64,000 bases of DNA from Arthrobacter_E sp044748305. GTDB lineage: Bacteria > Actinomycetota > Actinomycetes > Actinomycetales > Micrococcaceae. Position 1 is the stretch's first letter, and the number at the start of each line of letters is the position of its first letter. Under the pieces are notes generated by a model. That model searched no databases. It worked only from the letters and a program-made list of their open reading frames with translations, and had not been told where the DNA came from. The position numbers were made by a program, and so were the translations under genes. The DNA lies in NCBI RefSeq assembly GCF_044748305.1, contig NZ_JBIVFT010000001.1, positions 531,327-595,326 of the forward strand, in the 5' to 3' direction. Below, one piece after another: positions 7,531-16,467 of this stretch.

Positions 7531-7834
7531 GTCAAGAGCTTGGCTTAAACGCGTTGCGTGCTCAGTTGTGGCGGGTGTTGACTCGGAACACCCCCCACAA
7601 CAGCGCACACAAACGCGGGGGAAGTCAGGCGGTGGGCTCCGCGATGTTAAGCCACAGGAACCACCCACGNNNNNNNCCCCGCCTACATGGCTTATAACTC
7701 CCCTTTATACCTAAACTAAAATCTCCTATTTTGCGTACCACACGGGTGGGCCGGGGCCCGGGGGGGGGCGGGGGGGGGGGGGGGGTCCACCCCCCCCCCC
7801 CCCCCCACAACTGCGCACTCAACGGCGGGGAAAG
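7531..7834. other. Assembly gap with Ns, homopolymers and degraded sequence
   Basis: No gene can be supported here. Seven Ns occupy 7670-7676. An AT-rich stretch unlike the rest of the window follows (about 7685-7740), then long G and C runs at about 7758-7806. The flanks carry a near-copy of each other (see the repeat entry). This looks like two contig ends with low-quality tails joined in a scaffold; distances and any reading frame across it should not be trusted. Confidence 0.85.
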
Positions 7835-7879
7835 TCAGGCGGTGGGCTCCGCGATGTTCAGCCACTGGAACCAGCCACG
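7591..7879. repeat. Duplicated 79-nt segment across the gap (likely artefact)
   Basis: Bases 7591-7669 and 7801-7879 align over 79 nt with only about nine differences; both contain GTCAGGCGGTGGGCTCCGCG and encode, on the minus strand, the end of the neighbouring SGNH protein (RGWFLWLNIAEPTA against RGWFQWLNIAEPTA). The left copy is interrupted by the Ns and looks like an error-rich read of the same locus. Confidence 0.75.
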
Positions 7880-8452
7880 GTGCAGCACGAGCCACGCCAT
7901 CAGACCGTAACCCGCCTGGCCGGGCGCTCCGGCGTTGGCCGAGAGGTCGTTGCGCCACTGCTCGTGATTGAGCAACGGCGAGAAGGTGTCCACGTAGAGG
8001 TGGTGGCGACGTGTGGTGACATCCGCGAAGGCCGTGTTGAGTTCCGCGAGGCGACGGTTCTGAGAGGGGTCCAGTGTGGGCGGCGGGCCGACCACGAAGA
8101 CCGAGACGCTCGCCTGCGAGGCGTGGTCAAGAATATTGGCCAGGTTCAGCCGGCTCCGTGCCGTGGACATCCCGAACTCGATGTCCCGTCCCGAGAGGCC
8201 GATGACGAGGCGATTCTCATAGCCTTGGCCGAAACGGCGGCCGGTCTCCTCTGCCCAGCGGGCGGAGAGCCCCTCGGTGCCCTCCTCGGGACAGGGGAGG
8301 GTGTAACTCTCCAGGCTGAATTCCCCGCGTGGCGTGCGGGCGAGGACCCGCCCGAACCAGCCGAGAGCCCGGGGATCCCCGAATCCGGCGAGCAGTTCAT
8401 CGCCGATGGCGGCAATCCGAAGCTTCCTGTCCTCCACGTCGTCCTTTCGCAT
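7835..8452 (-). CDS. SGNH/GDSL-hydrolase-like protein, catalytic residues apparently lost
   Basis: A 205-residue protein with the overall layout of an SGNH hydrolase: block I AAIGDELLAGFGDPRALGW near residue 14, a central IGLSGRDIEFGM and a C-terminal NAGAPGQAGYGLMAWLVL. In active members block I is GDSL, block III carries an Asn, and block V is Asp-x-x-His. Here these read GDEL, SGRD and NAGA, so the Ser nucleophile, the oxyanion Asn and the His/Asp pair all seem replaced. It may be a binding or regulatory relative rather than an enzyme. Its 3' end is next to the assembly gap, but the stop codon at 7835 lies in the clean copy. Confidence 0.75.
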   Translation of the reverse strand: MRKDDVEDRKLRIAAIGDELLAGFGDPRALGWFGRVLARTPRGEFSLESYTLPCPEEGTEGLSARWAEETGRRFGQGYENRLVIGLSGRDIEFGMSTARSRLNLANILDHASQASVSVFVVGPPPTLDPSQNRRLAELNTAFADVTTRRHHLYVDTFSPLLNHEQWRNDLSANAGAPGQAGYGLMAWLVLHRGWFQWLNIAEPTA

Positions 8453-8590
8453 GTTTGATGCGCCGTCTGCGGCGCTGACACCCCCACTCCATTAAACGCC
8501 AACACCCGCCCCCGCGCCGGAAGACGCGAATGGCGGGTGTGGCTCAGCCATGCGGCGTCGTCGTCGGAGAGCGACGACGACGCCGGTCGA

Positions 8591-11500
8591 TCACGGCCTG
8601 TGGTCGAAAGCCTGCTGCAGCAGCAGGGCGTTCTCGGCAGCGTGGCGCTTGCCGGTTCCGGCCGCGGTGGACGCCGAAGCCGGGCGGCTGACGACGCGCA
8701 GCGGACGGTCCAGGGACGGCGCCAGGTTCAGGGCCATGAAGCCCCACGGGCCCTGGTTGGCCGGCTCATCCTGGGCCCACACGACGTCCGCGTTGGGGTA
8801 CTTGGCGAGCTCGGCCCGGATCTCCTCCAGGGGCAGCGGGTAGAGCTGCTCGACCCGGACGATCGCCGTGCTGGTGTCCTGGGCCTTGTCCCGATTGGCC
8901 AGCAGATCGTAGTAGAGCCTGCCGGCGACCAAGATGACCCGCTTGACGCCCGCAGGATCCACCGCAGCGTGCTCGCTGATGACGGGCTGGAAACCGCCCG
9001 TGGTGAAATCGGCGACCGAGCTGGCTGCCGCCTTGAGTCGAAGCAGCTGCTTCGGCGTGAAGACGATCAGCGGCTTGTGCGGGCGGCTGTAGGCCTGACG
9101 GCGCAGCAGGTGGAAGTGGTTCGCCGCGGTGGTCGGCTCCGCCACCACCATGTTGTTCTCGGCGCACATCTGCAGGAAACGCTCGATACGGGCGGAGGAG
9201 TGGTCCGGGCCCTGGCCCTCGTAGCCGTGCGGCAGCATGACCACGAGGGAGGAACGCTGGCCCCACTTCTGCTCGGCCGAGGAGATGAACTCGTCGATCA
9301 CGGTCTGGGCGCCGTTGACGAAATCGCCGAACTGGGCCTCCCACATGACCAGCGCTTCGGGACGCTCCACCGAGTAGCCGTACTCGAAGCCCATGGCCGC
9401 GTATTCGGAGAGCAGCGAGTCGTAGATCCAGAGCTTGGCCTGGTCCTCGGAGAGGTTGGCCAGAGGCATCCACTCCTTGCCGTTCTTCCGGTCGTGGAAC
9501 ACCGCGTGGCGCTGGACGAAGGTGCCGCGCCGGGAATCCTGGCCCGCGAGACGCACCGGGACGCCTTCCATGCTGAGGGAGCCGAAGGCCGCGATCTCGC
9601 CGAAGCCCCAGTCGATACCGCCTTCGCGGGACATCTGCTCACGCTTCTCCAGAAGCTGCTTGAGCTTCGGGTGGACCGTGAAGCCCTCGGGGATGGCCAG
9701 GTGGGTCGCGCCGATGTGGGCGAGCGTCTGGGGGCTGATGGCAGTGGTGGTCGGAGTGTTCACCAGGCCGTCGTTGCGCTGGGCCAGAGGGCGCTCGATG
9801 CCCGCGACGGCCGCGGAATCCGCCGTGATGACGGGGACCGGCGAGGTCTGTGCCGCGTGGGTCTCCGCGAAGACCCGCTCCAGGCGTTCCTGGTAGTCGC
9901 GGAGCAACTGCTCGGCCTCATCCTCGGTGATGTCGCCACGACCGATGAGAGCTTCCGTGTAGAGCTTGCGAACGCTGCGCTTGGCCTCGATCAGGCTGTA
10001 CATGAGCGGCTGGGTCATGGAGGGATCGTCGCCCTCGTTGTGACCGCGGCGACGGTAGCAGACCATGTCGATGACGACGTCCTTGTGGAACCGCTCGCGG
10101 AACTCGAAGGCGAGCTGAGCCACACGGACCACGGCCTCGGGGTCGTCGCCGTTCACGTGGAAGATCGGCGCCTGGATCATCTTCGCGACATCCGTGGAGT
10201 AGGTGGACGAGCGCGAAGAGGACGGCGAGGTGGTGAAGCCGACCTGGTTGTTGACGATCACGTGGATGGTGCCGCCGGTGCGGTAGCCCCGCAGCTGGGA
10301 GAGGTTGAGGGTCTCCGCCACGACGCCCTGGCCTGCGAACGCGGCGTCGCCGTGGACGAGGATCGGCAGCACCGGGAAGCTGGTTCCCTGATCGAGCAGG
10401 TCCTGCTTGGCGCGGACGATGCCCTCCAGCACGGAGTCGACGGCTTCCAGGTGGGACGGGTTCGCTGCGAGGTAGACCTTGGTGGTGTTCCCGGCTTCGG
10501 AGGTGAAGGTTCCCTCGGTGCCGAGGTGGTACTTCACGTCGCCGGAACCTTGGACGCTGCGCGGATCCTGGGTTCCTTCGAACTCGCGGAAGACCTGAGC
10601 GTAGGTCTTGCCGGCGATGTTCGTCAGGACGTTCAGGCGGCCACGGTGGGCCATGCCGACGGCGACCTCGTCCAGGCCCTTGTCCGCGGCGTCGGAGATG
10701 ATCGCGTCCAGCAGCGGGATGAGCGATTCGCCGCCTTCGAGGGAGAAGCGCTTCTGACCCACGAACTTGGTCTGGAGGAAGGTCTCGAAGGCTTCAGCTG
10801 CGTTCAGACGGGAGACGATGCGCAGCTGCTCGTCGCGGCTCGGCTTCGAGTACGGGTGCTCCAGCTCGTCCTGGAACCACTGCCTCTCCTCGGGATCCTG
10901 GATGTGCATGTATTCGATGCCGGTGGTGCGGCAGTACGCGTCGCGGAGCACGCCGAGGATCGTGCGGAAGGGCAGGAACGGCTTGCCGCCGAATCCACCG
11001 GTCGGCCACTCGCGGTCCAGGTCCCAGAGCGTCAGGCCATGGGTGAGGATGTCGAGATCGGGGTGCTTACGCTGGACGTACTCCAGAGGATCCGTGTCCG
11101 CCATGAGGTGGCCGCGCACACGGTAGGAGTGGATGAGCTGCTGGATGCGGGCGACCTTGTTGATCTCGTCGCTCGGGTCCACCTGGACGTCGGGGCGCCA
11201 GCGCACGGGCTCGTAGGGGATGCGCAGTTCTTCGAAGATCTCGTCGTAGAAGTTCTGCTCGCCCAGCAGGAGCTGGTGCACGATGCGCAGGAACTCACCC
11301 GAGCCGGCACCCTGGATGACACGGTGGTCGTAGGTGGAGGTCAGGGTGATGATCTTGCCGACGGCCATCTCGGCGAGCTTCTTCTCGCTGCTGCCCTGGA
11401 ATTCTGCGGGGTACTCGAGAGCGCCGACGCCGATGATCGCGGCCTGGCCCTTGGAGAGGCGCGGAACCGAGTGCACGGTGCCGATGCCGCCGGGATTGGT

Positions 11501-12388
11501 CAGCGAGACGGTGGTCCCGGAGTGGTCGTCGGCGGTGAGCTTGCCGTTACGGGCGCGCTTGATGAGGTCCTCATAGGTGCGCCAGAACTCTGCGAAGCGA
11601 AGGGACTCGGCCTTCTTGATGTTGGGCACCACGAGAAGACGGGTTCCGTCCGGCTTCGGCATGTCGATGGCGATGCCGAAGTTGACGTGCGCGTTCTGGA
11701 CGGCGACGGGCTTGCCGTCCTGCTCGTCGTAGGTCACGTTCATGGACGGGAACTGGTGGAGCGCCTTCACGACGGCATAGCCGATGAGGTGCGTGAAGGA
11801 GACCTTGCCGCCACGGGCGCGGGCGAGGTGGTTGTTGATCACGACGCGGTTGTCGATCAGCAGCTTCGCCGGGACGGCGCGGACGCTGGTGGCCGTGGGG
11901 ACTTCCAGGCTGGAGACCATGTTGGCCGCGATCGCCTTGGCCGGGCCACGGAGGACCTGGACGACGTCCTGCTCGTTCGGGGAAGAGGAAGAGGGGGCGC
12001 TCTTGGGCAACTGGGCCGGGATCGGCGCAGTGGCCGTGGTGCGGTTTCCGTCCTTGGCGACGACGCGCGGCGGGGCCTTGGGCGCTGGGGCCGGAGCCGT
12101 GCTCGCAGCGGGGGCCGCGGTGGAGGCGGGGGCCGTGCTGGCCGCCGCGGGCGCAGGCGCTGCGGCGGGTGCCGGGGCCTGCTGGGTCTTCGTCGCGGTC
12201 GAGACGGCCGGCAGAACCTGAGTCTGCGTGGCCGAGCCCTGCCCGGCGGAACCGTAGTTTTCGAAGACAGACCACCACTTGGAGTCCACGGAGGACTTGT
12301 CCTTCAGAAACTGCTCGTAGAGCTCATCTACAAGCCACTCATTTCCGCCGAACTCTTCGGGTAGACGGTGGTTTGGCTGCTCTGGCAC
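8591..12388 (-). CDS. kgd: Multifunctional 2-oxoglutarate decarboxylase/dehydrogenase (Kgd/SucA type)
   Basis: About 1265 residues. The N-terminus LPEEFGGNEWLVDELYEQFLKDKSSVD is the E1 helical segment, followed by an Ala/Pro linker (about 45-115), then an E2-like succinyltransferase domain ending TYDHRVIQGAGSGEFL, and finally the ThDP-dependent E1 domain with MAHRGRLNVL, HGDAAFAGQG and the transketolase-like C-terminus. This fused layout without lipoyl domain is the actinobacterial form that feeds 2-oxoglutarate into the TCA cycle as succinyl-CoA or succinic semialdehyde. I prefer GTG 12388 (MPEQPNHRL), which has GGAAGAGG 8 nt upstream; an ATG at 12406 adds six residues but has no ribosome-binding site. 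Confidence 0.95.
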   Translation of the reverse strand: MPEQPNHRLPEEFGGNEWLVDELYEQFLKDKSSVDSKWWSVFENYGSAGQGSATQTQVLPAVSTATKTQQAPAPAAAPAPAAASTAPASTAAPAASTAPAPAPKAPPRVVAKDGNRTTATAPIPAQLPKSAPSSSSPNEQDVVQVLRGPAKAIAANMVSSLEVPTATSVRAVPAKLLIDNRVVINNHLARARGGKVSFTHLIGYAVVKALHQFPSMNVTYDEQDGKPVAVQNAHVNFGIAIDMPKPDGTRLLVVPNIKKAESLRFAEFWRTYEDLIKRARNGKLTADDHSGTTVSLTNPGGIGTVHSVPRLSKGQAAIIGVGALEYPAEFQGSSEKKLAEMAVGKIITLTSTYDHRVIQGAGSGEFLRIVHQLLLGEQNFYDEIFEELRIPYEPVRWRPDVQVDPSDEINKVARIQQLIHSYRVRGHLMADTDPLEYVQRKHPDLDILTHGLTLWDLDREWPTGGFGGKPFLPFRTILGVLRDAYCRTTGIEYMHIQDPEERQWFQDELEHPYSKPSRDEQLRIVSRLNAAEAFETFLQTKFVGQKRFSLEGGESLIPLLDAIISDAADKGLDEVAVGMAHRGRLNVLTNIAGKTYAQVFREFEGTQDPRSVQGSGDVKYHLGTEGTFTSEAGNTTKVYLAANPSHLEAVDSVLEGIVRAKQDLLDQGTSFPVLPILVHGDAAFAGQGVVAETLNLSQLRGYRTGGTIHVIVNNQVGFTTSPSSSRSSTYSTDVAKMIQAPIFHVNGDDPEAVVRVAQLAFEFRERFHKDVVIDMVCYRRRGHNEGDDPSMTQPLMYSLIEAKRSVRKLYTEALIGRGDITEDEAEQLLRDYQERLERVFAETHAAQTSPVPVITADSAAVAGIERPLAQRNDGLVNTPTTTAISPQTLAHIGATHLAIPEGFTVHPKLKQLLEKREQMSREGGIDWGFGEIAAFGSLSMEGVPVRLAGQDSRRGTFVQRHAVFHDRKNGKEWMPLANLSEDQAKLWIYDSLLSEYAAMGFEYGYSVERPEALVMWEAQFGDFVNGAQTVIDEFISSAEQKWGQRSSLVVMLPHGYEGQGPDHSSARIERFLQMCAENNMVVAEPTTAANHFHLLRRQAYSRPHKPLIVFTPKQLLRLKAAASSVADFTTGGFQPVISEHAAVDPAGVKRVILVAGRLYYDLLANRDKAQDTSTAIVRVEQLYPLPLEEIRAELAKYPNADVVWAQDEPANQGPWGFMALNLAPSLDRPLRVVSRPASASTAAGTGKRHAAENALLLQQAFDHRP

Positions 12389-12735
12389 GTGATACGCCTC
12401 TTCCATTTTTTGTTTGCCCGCTGGAATGAGAGCCGGCCTCGGTGCCGGCCTGGTCCAGTGCCGGGGTTGCGTGAACCCAGACCCTTGCCAGTCTAATGAG
12501 GTGCCTTGCTGAGGGCTAATCTACAGAGCGTAAAAGTTTGCGTGCCGTTCGGGCGCTCCTGCGGATAGACTGTTGGAGTTATGGACAGTCATTCCAGGTG
12601 CCGGCCTGGACGATCCCGACGCCGACGCAGCAGGACTGCGCATCAGGCCTCGAGTCCGGCCGGCAGACACCGAAACCGTGCCCATCGACCCTACTGCAGC
12701 GTGCCTGCCTCCGTCCGGGGAGGTGAGAGCGCGCC
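12389..12735. other. Divergent intergenic region between kgd and the CNNM genes
   Basis: No convincing gene. Possible -10 elements TAGACT lie on the minus strand at 12490-12495 (toward kgd) and on the plus strand at 12566-12571 (toward the CNNM pair), both with poor -35 matches. A small inverted repeat, GCCGGC at 12432-12437 and again at 12444-12449, lies in the presumed kgd leader. Confidence 0.4.
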
Positions 12736-14067
12736 ATGGAATGGCTTCTTCTGCTGATCGGCTTCCTGCTGATCCTGGGAACCGGATTCTTCGTCGCGGT
12801 CGAATTCTCCCTGGTCGCGCTTGATCAGGCCCAGGTTCAGGCCGCAGTCGACGACGGCGATCAAGCCGCCGTTCCTCTGCTCGCCTGTCTGAAATCACTT
12901 TCCACCCAGCTGTCGAGCTGCCAGCTCGGCATCACACTCACCACCCTGCTGACCGGCTACGTCCTGGAGCCGTCCGTGGGCAAGTTGTTGGAGACCCCTC
13001 TCCGGGCGGTCGGACTCGCTGAGTCGGGTGCCGTCTCCCTCGTGATCGCCATGATCGTGGCGACCGTCTTCTCGATGATCCTCGGCGAGCTGGTGCCGAA
13101 GAACCTCGCCATCGCTCAGGCCATGGTCATCGGCAAGGCGGTGGCGCGGCCCCAGCTGGTCTTCACCGCGATCTTCAAGCCGGCGATCGTGCTGCTGAAC
13201 GGCTTCTCCAACAAGGTGCTCGGCATCTTCGGGCTGGAAGCCAAAGAGGAGATCTCCGGCGCCCGGACACCGGACGAACTCGCCTCCTTGGTGCGGCGGT
13301 CCGCGGAGCTCGGAACGCTTGATGCGGGCACTGCCGAATTCGTCGCCAGAACCCTCCGCTTCTCGGACAAGACCGCGGCCGACGTCATGACGGCCCGTTT
13401 CCGGATGGAGGCCTTGGGGGCGGATGAGCCGGTCACCGCCGTGCTCGACGCGGCCCGCGCGTCGGGATACTCGCGTTTCCCGGTGACGGGGGATTCCGTG
13501 GATGACATCCGCGGCGTCGTTCACATCAAGAAGGCAGTGGCGGTCCCTCCCGCCAAGCGTGCCGAGCTGGAAGTGGGATCCCTCATGACCGAGGTGTTCC
13601 GTGTCCCGGAGACCATCCCGCTGGATGATCTGATCGCTGAACTGAGGGCCGCCAATATGCAGATGGCGGTCGTGCTGGACGAATACGGTGGCACGGCCGG
13701 CGTAGTGACCCTTGAGGATCTGGTGGAGGAGATCGTGGGAGAGGTGGCCGATGAACACGACCGCCGTCGTCCCGGAGTCCTCCAGGCGGCCGACGGCCGC
13801 TGGTTCTTCCCCGGCCTGTTGCGGCCCGACGAGGCGGAAGCCCAGATCAAGGGCCTCGCGATCCCCGAGGACGGCGCCTACGAGACGGTGGGTGGCTTCG
13901 TCATGAGCGCGCTCGGCCGGATCCCGGTGGCCGGCGACCACATCCCGGTGCTCTCCGGGGAGCTTCGGGTGGTCCGGATGGACGGCCGCCGGGTGGACCG
14001 GCTGGCCTATCTGCCGGCGCCGGAACCGGATGGTCTGTCTGCTGAGGAAGGAGGCCGTCATGAGTGA
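12736..14067 (+). CDS. CNNM/CBS-domain membrane protein (hemolysin C / CorC family)
   Basis: A 443-residue protein. An N-terminal CNNM (DUF21) membrane domain of about 190 residues begins MEWLLLLIGFLLILGTGFFVAVEFSLVAL and contains SCQLGITLTTLLTGY and the conserved GELVPKNLAIA. A CBS pair follows (about 215-340), including VLDEYGGTAGVVTLEDLVEEIVGE, then a C-terminal CorC/HlyC domain with ETVGGFVMSALGRIP. Related proteins handle Mg2+ or Co2+; hemolysin is a historical label. The last 8 nt overlap the next gene, a close relative. Confidence 0.9.
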   Translation: MEWLLLLIGFLLILGTGFFVAVEFSLVALDQAQVQAAVDDGDQAAVPLLACLKSLSTQLSSCQLGITLTTLLTGYVLEPSVGKLLETPLRAVGLAESGAVSLVIAMIVATVFSMILGELVPKNLAIAQAMVIGKAVARPQLVFTAIFKPAIVLLNGFSNKVLGIFGLEAKEEISGARTPDELASLVRRSAELGTLDAGTAEFVARTLRFSDKTAADVMTARFRMEALGADEPVTAVLDAARASGYSRFPVTGDSVDDIRGVVHIKKAVAVPPAKRAELEVGSLMTEVFRVPETIPLDDLIAELRAANMQMAVVLDEYGGTAGVVTLEDLVEEIVGEVADEHDRRRPGVLQAADGRWFFPGLLRPDEAEAQIKGLAIPEDGAYETVGGFVMSALGRIPVAGDHIPVLSGELRVVRMDGRRVDRLAYLPAPEPDGLSAEEGGRHE

Positions 14068-15142
14068 CTGGATGGGCATCGTCTGGCTCGTCGTGCTGCT
14101 GCTCGGCAACGCCTTCTTCGTGGCGGCGGAGTTCGCCATCATGTCCGCTCGACGCAGTCAGATCGAGCCGTTGGCCGAGGCGGGTTCGCGTCGGGCGCAG
14201 ACCACTCTGAAAGCCATGGAACAGGTTTCCCTGATGCTCGCCTGCGCGCAGCTGGGCATCACGGTCTGTTCGCTGCTGATCCTGCAAGTGGCCGAACCGG
14301 CGATCCATCATCTGATCGCCGAACCGCTTGAGCATCTGGGCATTCCGGAGGCTCTTGCCGGCGGTCTGGCGTTCGCCGCGGCGCTGGCCGTGGTGACGTT
14401 CCTTCACGTGACCTTCGGTGAGATGGTGCCGAAGAACATCTCGGTCTCCGCGGCGGACAAGGCGGCCCTGCTGCTGGCTCCCGTGCTCTCGGCGCTCGCA
14501 ACGATCGTCCGCCCGATCGTGGGCACGCTGAACTGGACGGCCAACCACGTGCTGAAGCTCATGCGTGTCGAGCCGAAGGACGAGGTGACCTCGAGCTTCA
14601 CCTTGGAAGAGGTGCAGTCGATCGTCCAGGAGTCCACCCGCCACGGCCTGGTGGAGGACGACGCCGGCTTGTTGAGCGGTGCTCTGGAGTTCTCAGAACG
14701 GACCGCGGCCCAGGTCATGGTTCCGCTGAATCGTCTGGCGACCCTCAGCGAGGGTGCGACCCCGCAGCAATTCGAGCGCATGGTGGCCAAGACCGGCTAC
14801 TCGCGTTTCCTGCTCAAGGATGAGGACGGTGAGCTCTCCGGATACCTTCACGTGAAGGACGTCATCTCGATCCCCGAATCGCAGTACGGTCTTCCGATCG
14901 CGGAGAACCGCCAGCGTTCCCTGGTGAACATCGCCCCCGAGCTGGAGGTCGAGGATGTGCTGGCCAGGATGCAGAAGAGCGGATCCCACGTGGCCCGGGT
15001 GGTCGAGCCGGACGGCTCGACTCTGGGGGTGCTGTTCCTGGAGGACGTGATCGAGGAGCTGGTGGGGGAGATCCAGGACGAGACCCAGGCGAAGGACGCC
15101 GGGCGGTACTGGGAAGCCCACCGCGGTTCCGAAGCGGACTGA
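14060..15142 (+). CDS. Second CNNM/CBS-domain membrane protein
   Basis: A 360-residue relative of the gene before it, with the same order: membrane segment LVVLLLGNAFFVAAEFAIMSARRSQ, CAQLGITVCSLLILQV, FGEMVPKNISVS, then two CBS motifs ending LGVLFLEDVIEELVGE. It lacks the C-terminal CorC domain of its partner. ATG 14060 is preceded by GAAGGAGG and overlaps the upstream stop by 8 nt, so the two should be made in step, perhaps as a hetero-oligomeric ion transporter (inference). Confidence 0.9.
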   Translation: MSDWMGIVWLVVLLLGNAFFVAAEFAIMSARRSQIEPLAEAGSRRAQTTLKAMEQVSLMLACAQLGITVCSLLILQVAEPAIHHLIAEPLEHLGIPEALAGGLAFAAALAVVTFLHVTFGEMVPKNISVSAADKAALLLAPVLSALATIVRPIVGTLNWTANHVLKLMRVEPKDEVTSSFTLEEVQSIVQESTRHGLVEDDAGLLSGALEFSERTAAQVMVPLNRLATLSEGATPQQFERMVAKTGYSRFLLKDEDGELSGYLHVKDVISIPESQYGLPIAENRQRSLVNIAPELEVEDVLARMQKSGSHVARVVEPDGSTLGVLFLEDVIEELVGEIQDETQAKDAGRYWEAHRGSEAD

Positions 15143-15150
15143 TTCTGAAG

Positions 15151-15177
15151 AGGCCCGCCGTCGTTGACGGCGGGCCT
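15151..15177 (+). terminator. Rho-independent-like terminator after the CNNM pair
   Basis: A perfect 12-bp stem, AGGCCCGCCGTC at 15151-15162 and its complement at 15166-15177, with loop GTT, 8 nt after the stop codon. The downstream sequence has only a short T-rich piece. Confidence 0.75.
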
Positions 15178-15365
15178 CCGGTCTTTCCGGATCGATTGCG
15201 TCCTGCGCCGTGGGTGTGCAACCATTTTCCTGATCGTGATCCACGGCAGGAGGTGAGACCCATGTGTGCAGTATCCGTAATGGGTGCTCCCTCCAAGGTA
15301 CGGTCGCGCGGCTGAGGTAGCCGCTCTGGGAGCGCCTGACAGGCAATTCGCGAAAGGCGACTCCC

Positions 15366-16334
15366 ATGAACACCACATCTTCTTCATTCCCGGTCTCTTC
15401 ATTCCCAGGTCCTGAGGCACTGGAAGACTCTGACCGCCAGGAAATGCCCAGGACTCCCCGCCGCGCCTTGGTGATCGGTGGCGGAGGTGCGGCAGGCAAC
15501 GCCTGGGCACTCGGCCTGATCGCCGGACTGGCTGAGGCGGGCCTCGATGTCACCGAATCGGATCTCATCGTAGGGACCTCCTCCGGGTCCACCGTGGCCG
15601 CACAGATCACGTCCGGCGCCGGTCTGGCGCAGCTCTACGAAGCGACCCAGGCACCGATTCCGCCGCAGCACCGTGCCGGGACGCGGCACGGCCACGGTCC
15701 AGGGCCGAAGGTCTCCGGAGCGGGCTACCTGGACTGGTCTCAGCAGCTCATCGACTCCTCGAAGGATCCGGGCGAGATGCGACGCCGTCTCGGTGCGGCG
15801 GCCCTGGAACGGGACGGCTCAGGGGGTGCGGACGCCGAGCAGTGGCGCACCGTGGTCGCGTCCCGCTTGCCCGGGGCGCACTGGCCGCCGCAGCGAGTGC
15901 TGATCCCCGCCGTCGATGCCTTCACGGGGGAGCCGGTCGTGTTCGACCGGGACAGCGGGGTGGACATCGTCGACGCGGTGGCGGCGAGCACGTCGGCCAT
16001 GGTCCCGTACCGCATCGGCGAGCGACGCTATCTCAACGGCGGGTACCGGCGCAGCGAGAACGCCGATCTGGCTGCCGGGTACGAGCGGGTGCTGGTGCTC
16101 GTGCCATTCGGTGGGCGGTCCAGAATGCCCGAGGCCTGGGGGATGGATCTGGCGACCCAGCTCCTGGAACTGCGCGAGGCGGGCAGCCGTGCCGAGGCCG
16201 TCTTCCCGGACGCGGGTGCAGGCGAGGTGTTCGATGCGAACGCGTTGGATCCCTCCACTCGTCGTCAAGCCGGCCGCGGCGGCTACGAACAAGGGATGGC
16301 CATCGCCGCGGACCTGGGCGATCTCTGGAGGTGA
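15366..16334 (+). CDS. Patatin-like phospholipase family protein
   Basis: A 322-residue patatin-fold protein. The glycine-rich oxyanion loop GGGGAAG is at 38-44 and the nucleophile elbow GTSSG at 70-74 (Ser72). The second dyad residue normally lies in an Asp-Gly-Gly/Ala motif; here the segment reads RRYLNGGYRRSENADLAAG, so Asn takes the place of Asp. That could weaken lipase activity. A short Ser/Pro-rich leader precedes the domain but is not a signal peptide. It stands alone between terminators. Confidence 0.85.
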   Translation: MNTTSSSFPVSSFPGPEALEDSDRQEMPRTPRRALVIGGGGAAGNAWALGLIAGLAEAGLDVTESDLIVGTSSGSTVAAQITSGAGLAQLYEATQAPIPPQHRAGTRHGHGPGPKVSGAGYLDWSQQLIDSSKDPGEMRRRLGAAALERDGSGGADAEQWRTVVASRLPGAHWPPQRVLIPAVDAFTGEPVVFDRDSGVDIVDAVAASTSAMVPYRIGERRYLNGGYRRSENADLAAGYERVLVLVPFGGRSRMPEAWGMDLATQLLELREAGSRAEAVFPDAGAGEVFDANALDPSTRRQAGRGGYEQGMAIAADLGDLWR

Positions 16335-16339
16335 TCTCC

Positions 16340-16377
16340 GGTCCGGCGCCGCACACGATGTGTGCGCGCCGGGCCGA
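16340..16377 (+). terminator. Stem-loop after the patatin gene
   Basis: Arms TCCGGCGCCGCACAC and GTGTGCGCGCCGGG pair around GAT with one bulge, just after the stop codon. No T run follows, so efficiency is uncertain. Confidence 0.5.
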
Positions 16378-16396
16378 CCCCCAGGGGGTCTTAAAT

Positions 16397-16415
16397 GGAA
16401 ATGATTCTCATTTAT
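16397..16415 (+). promoter_or_regulatory. Zur (zinc uptake regulator) box
   Basis: AAATGA-TTC-TCATTT at 16399-16413 is a perfect dyad within GGAAATGATTCTCATTTAT, close to the actinobacterial Zur consensus (TGAAAATGATTATCATTTTCA type). It lies 55-70 nt ahead of znuA, suitable for repressing the znuA-znuC-znuB-MFS unit when zinc is sufficient. Confidence 0.8.
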
Positions 16416-16467
16416 GTTTAGGCTTAGGGGTAGCAACCATCCTCAGAGCTGAAATAGAGGTGTCCTC

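Noticed and set aside
7758..7806. G and C runs that could form quadruplex or i-motif structure
   Set aside because: They are next to Ns and a corrupted duplicate, so most likely assembly artefacts.
8537..12364. A 1275-codon open frame on the plus strand opposite kgd
   Set aside because: It is the antisense shadow of a highly conserved enzyme in a GC-rich genome; its translation is His/Asp/Val/Leu-rich without any domain.
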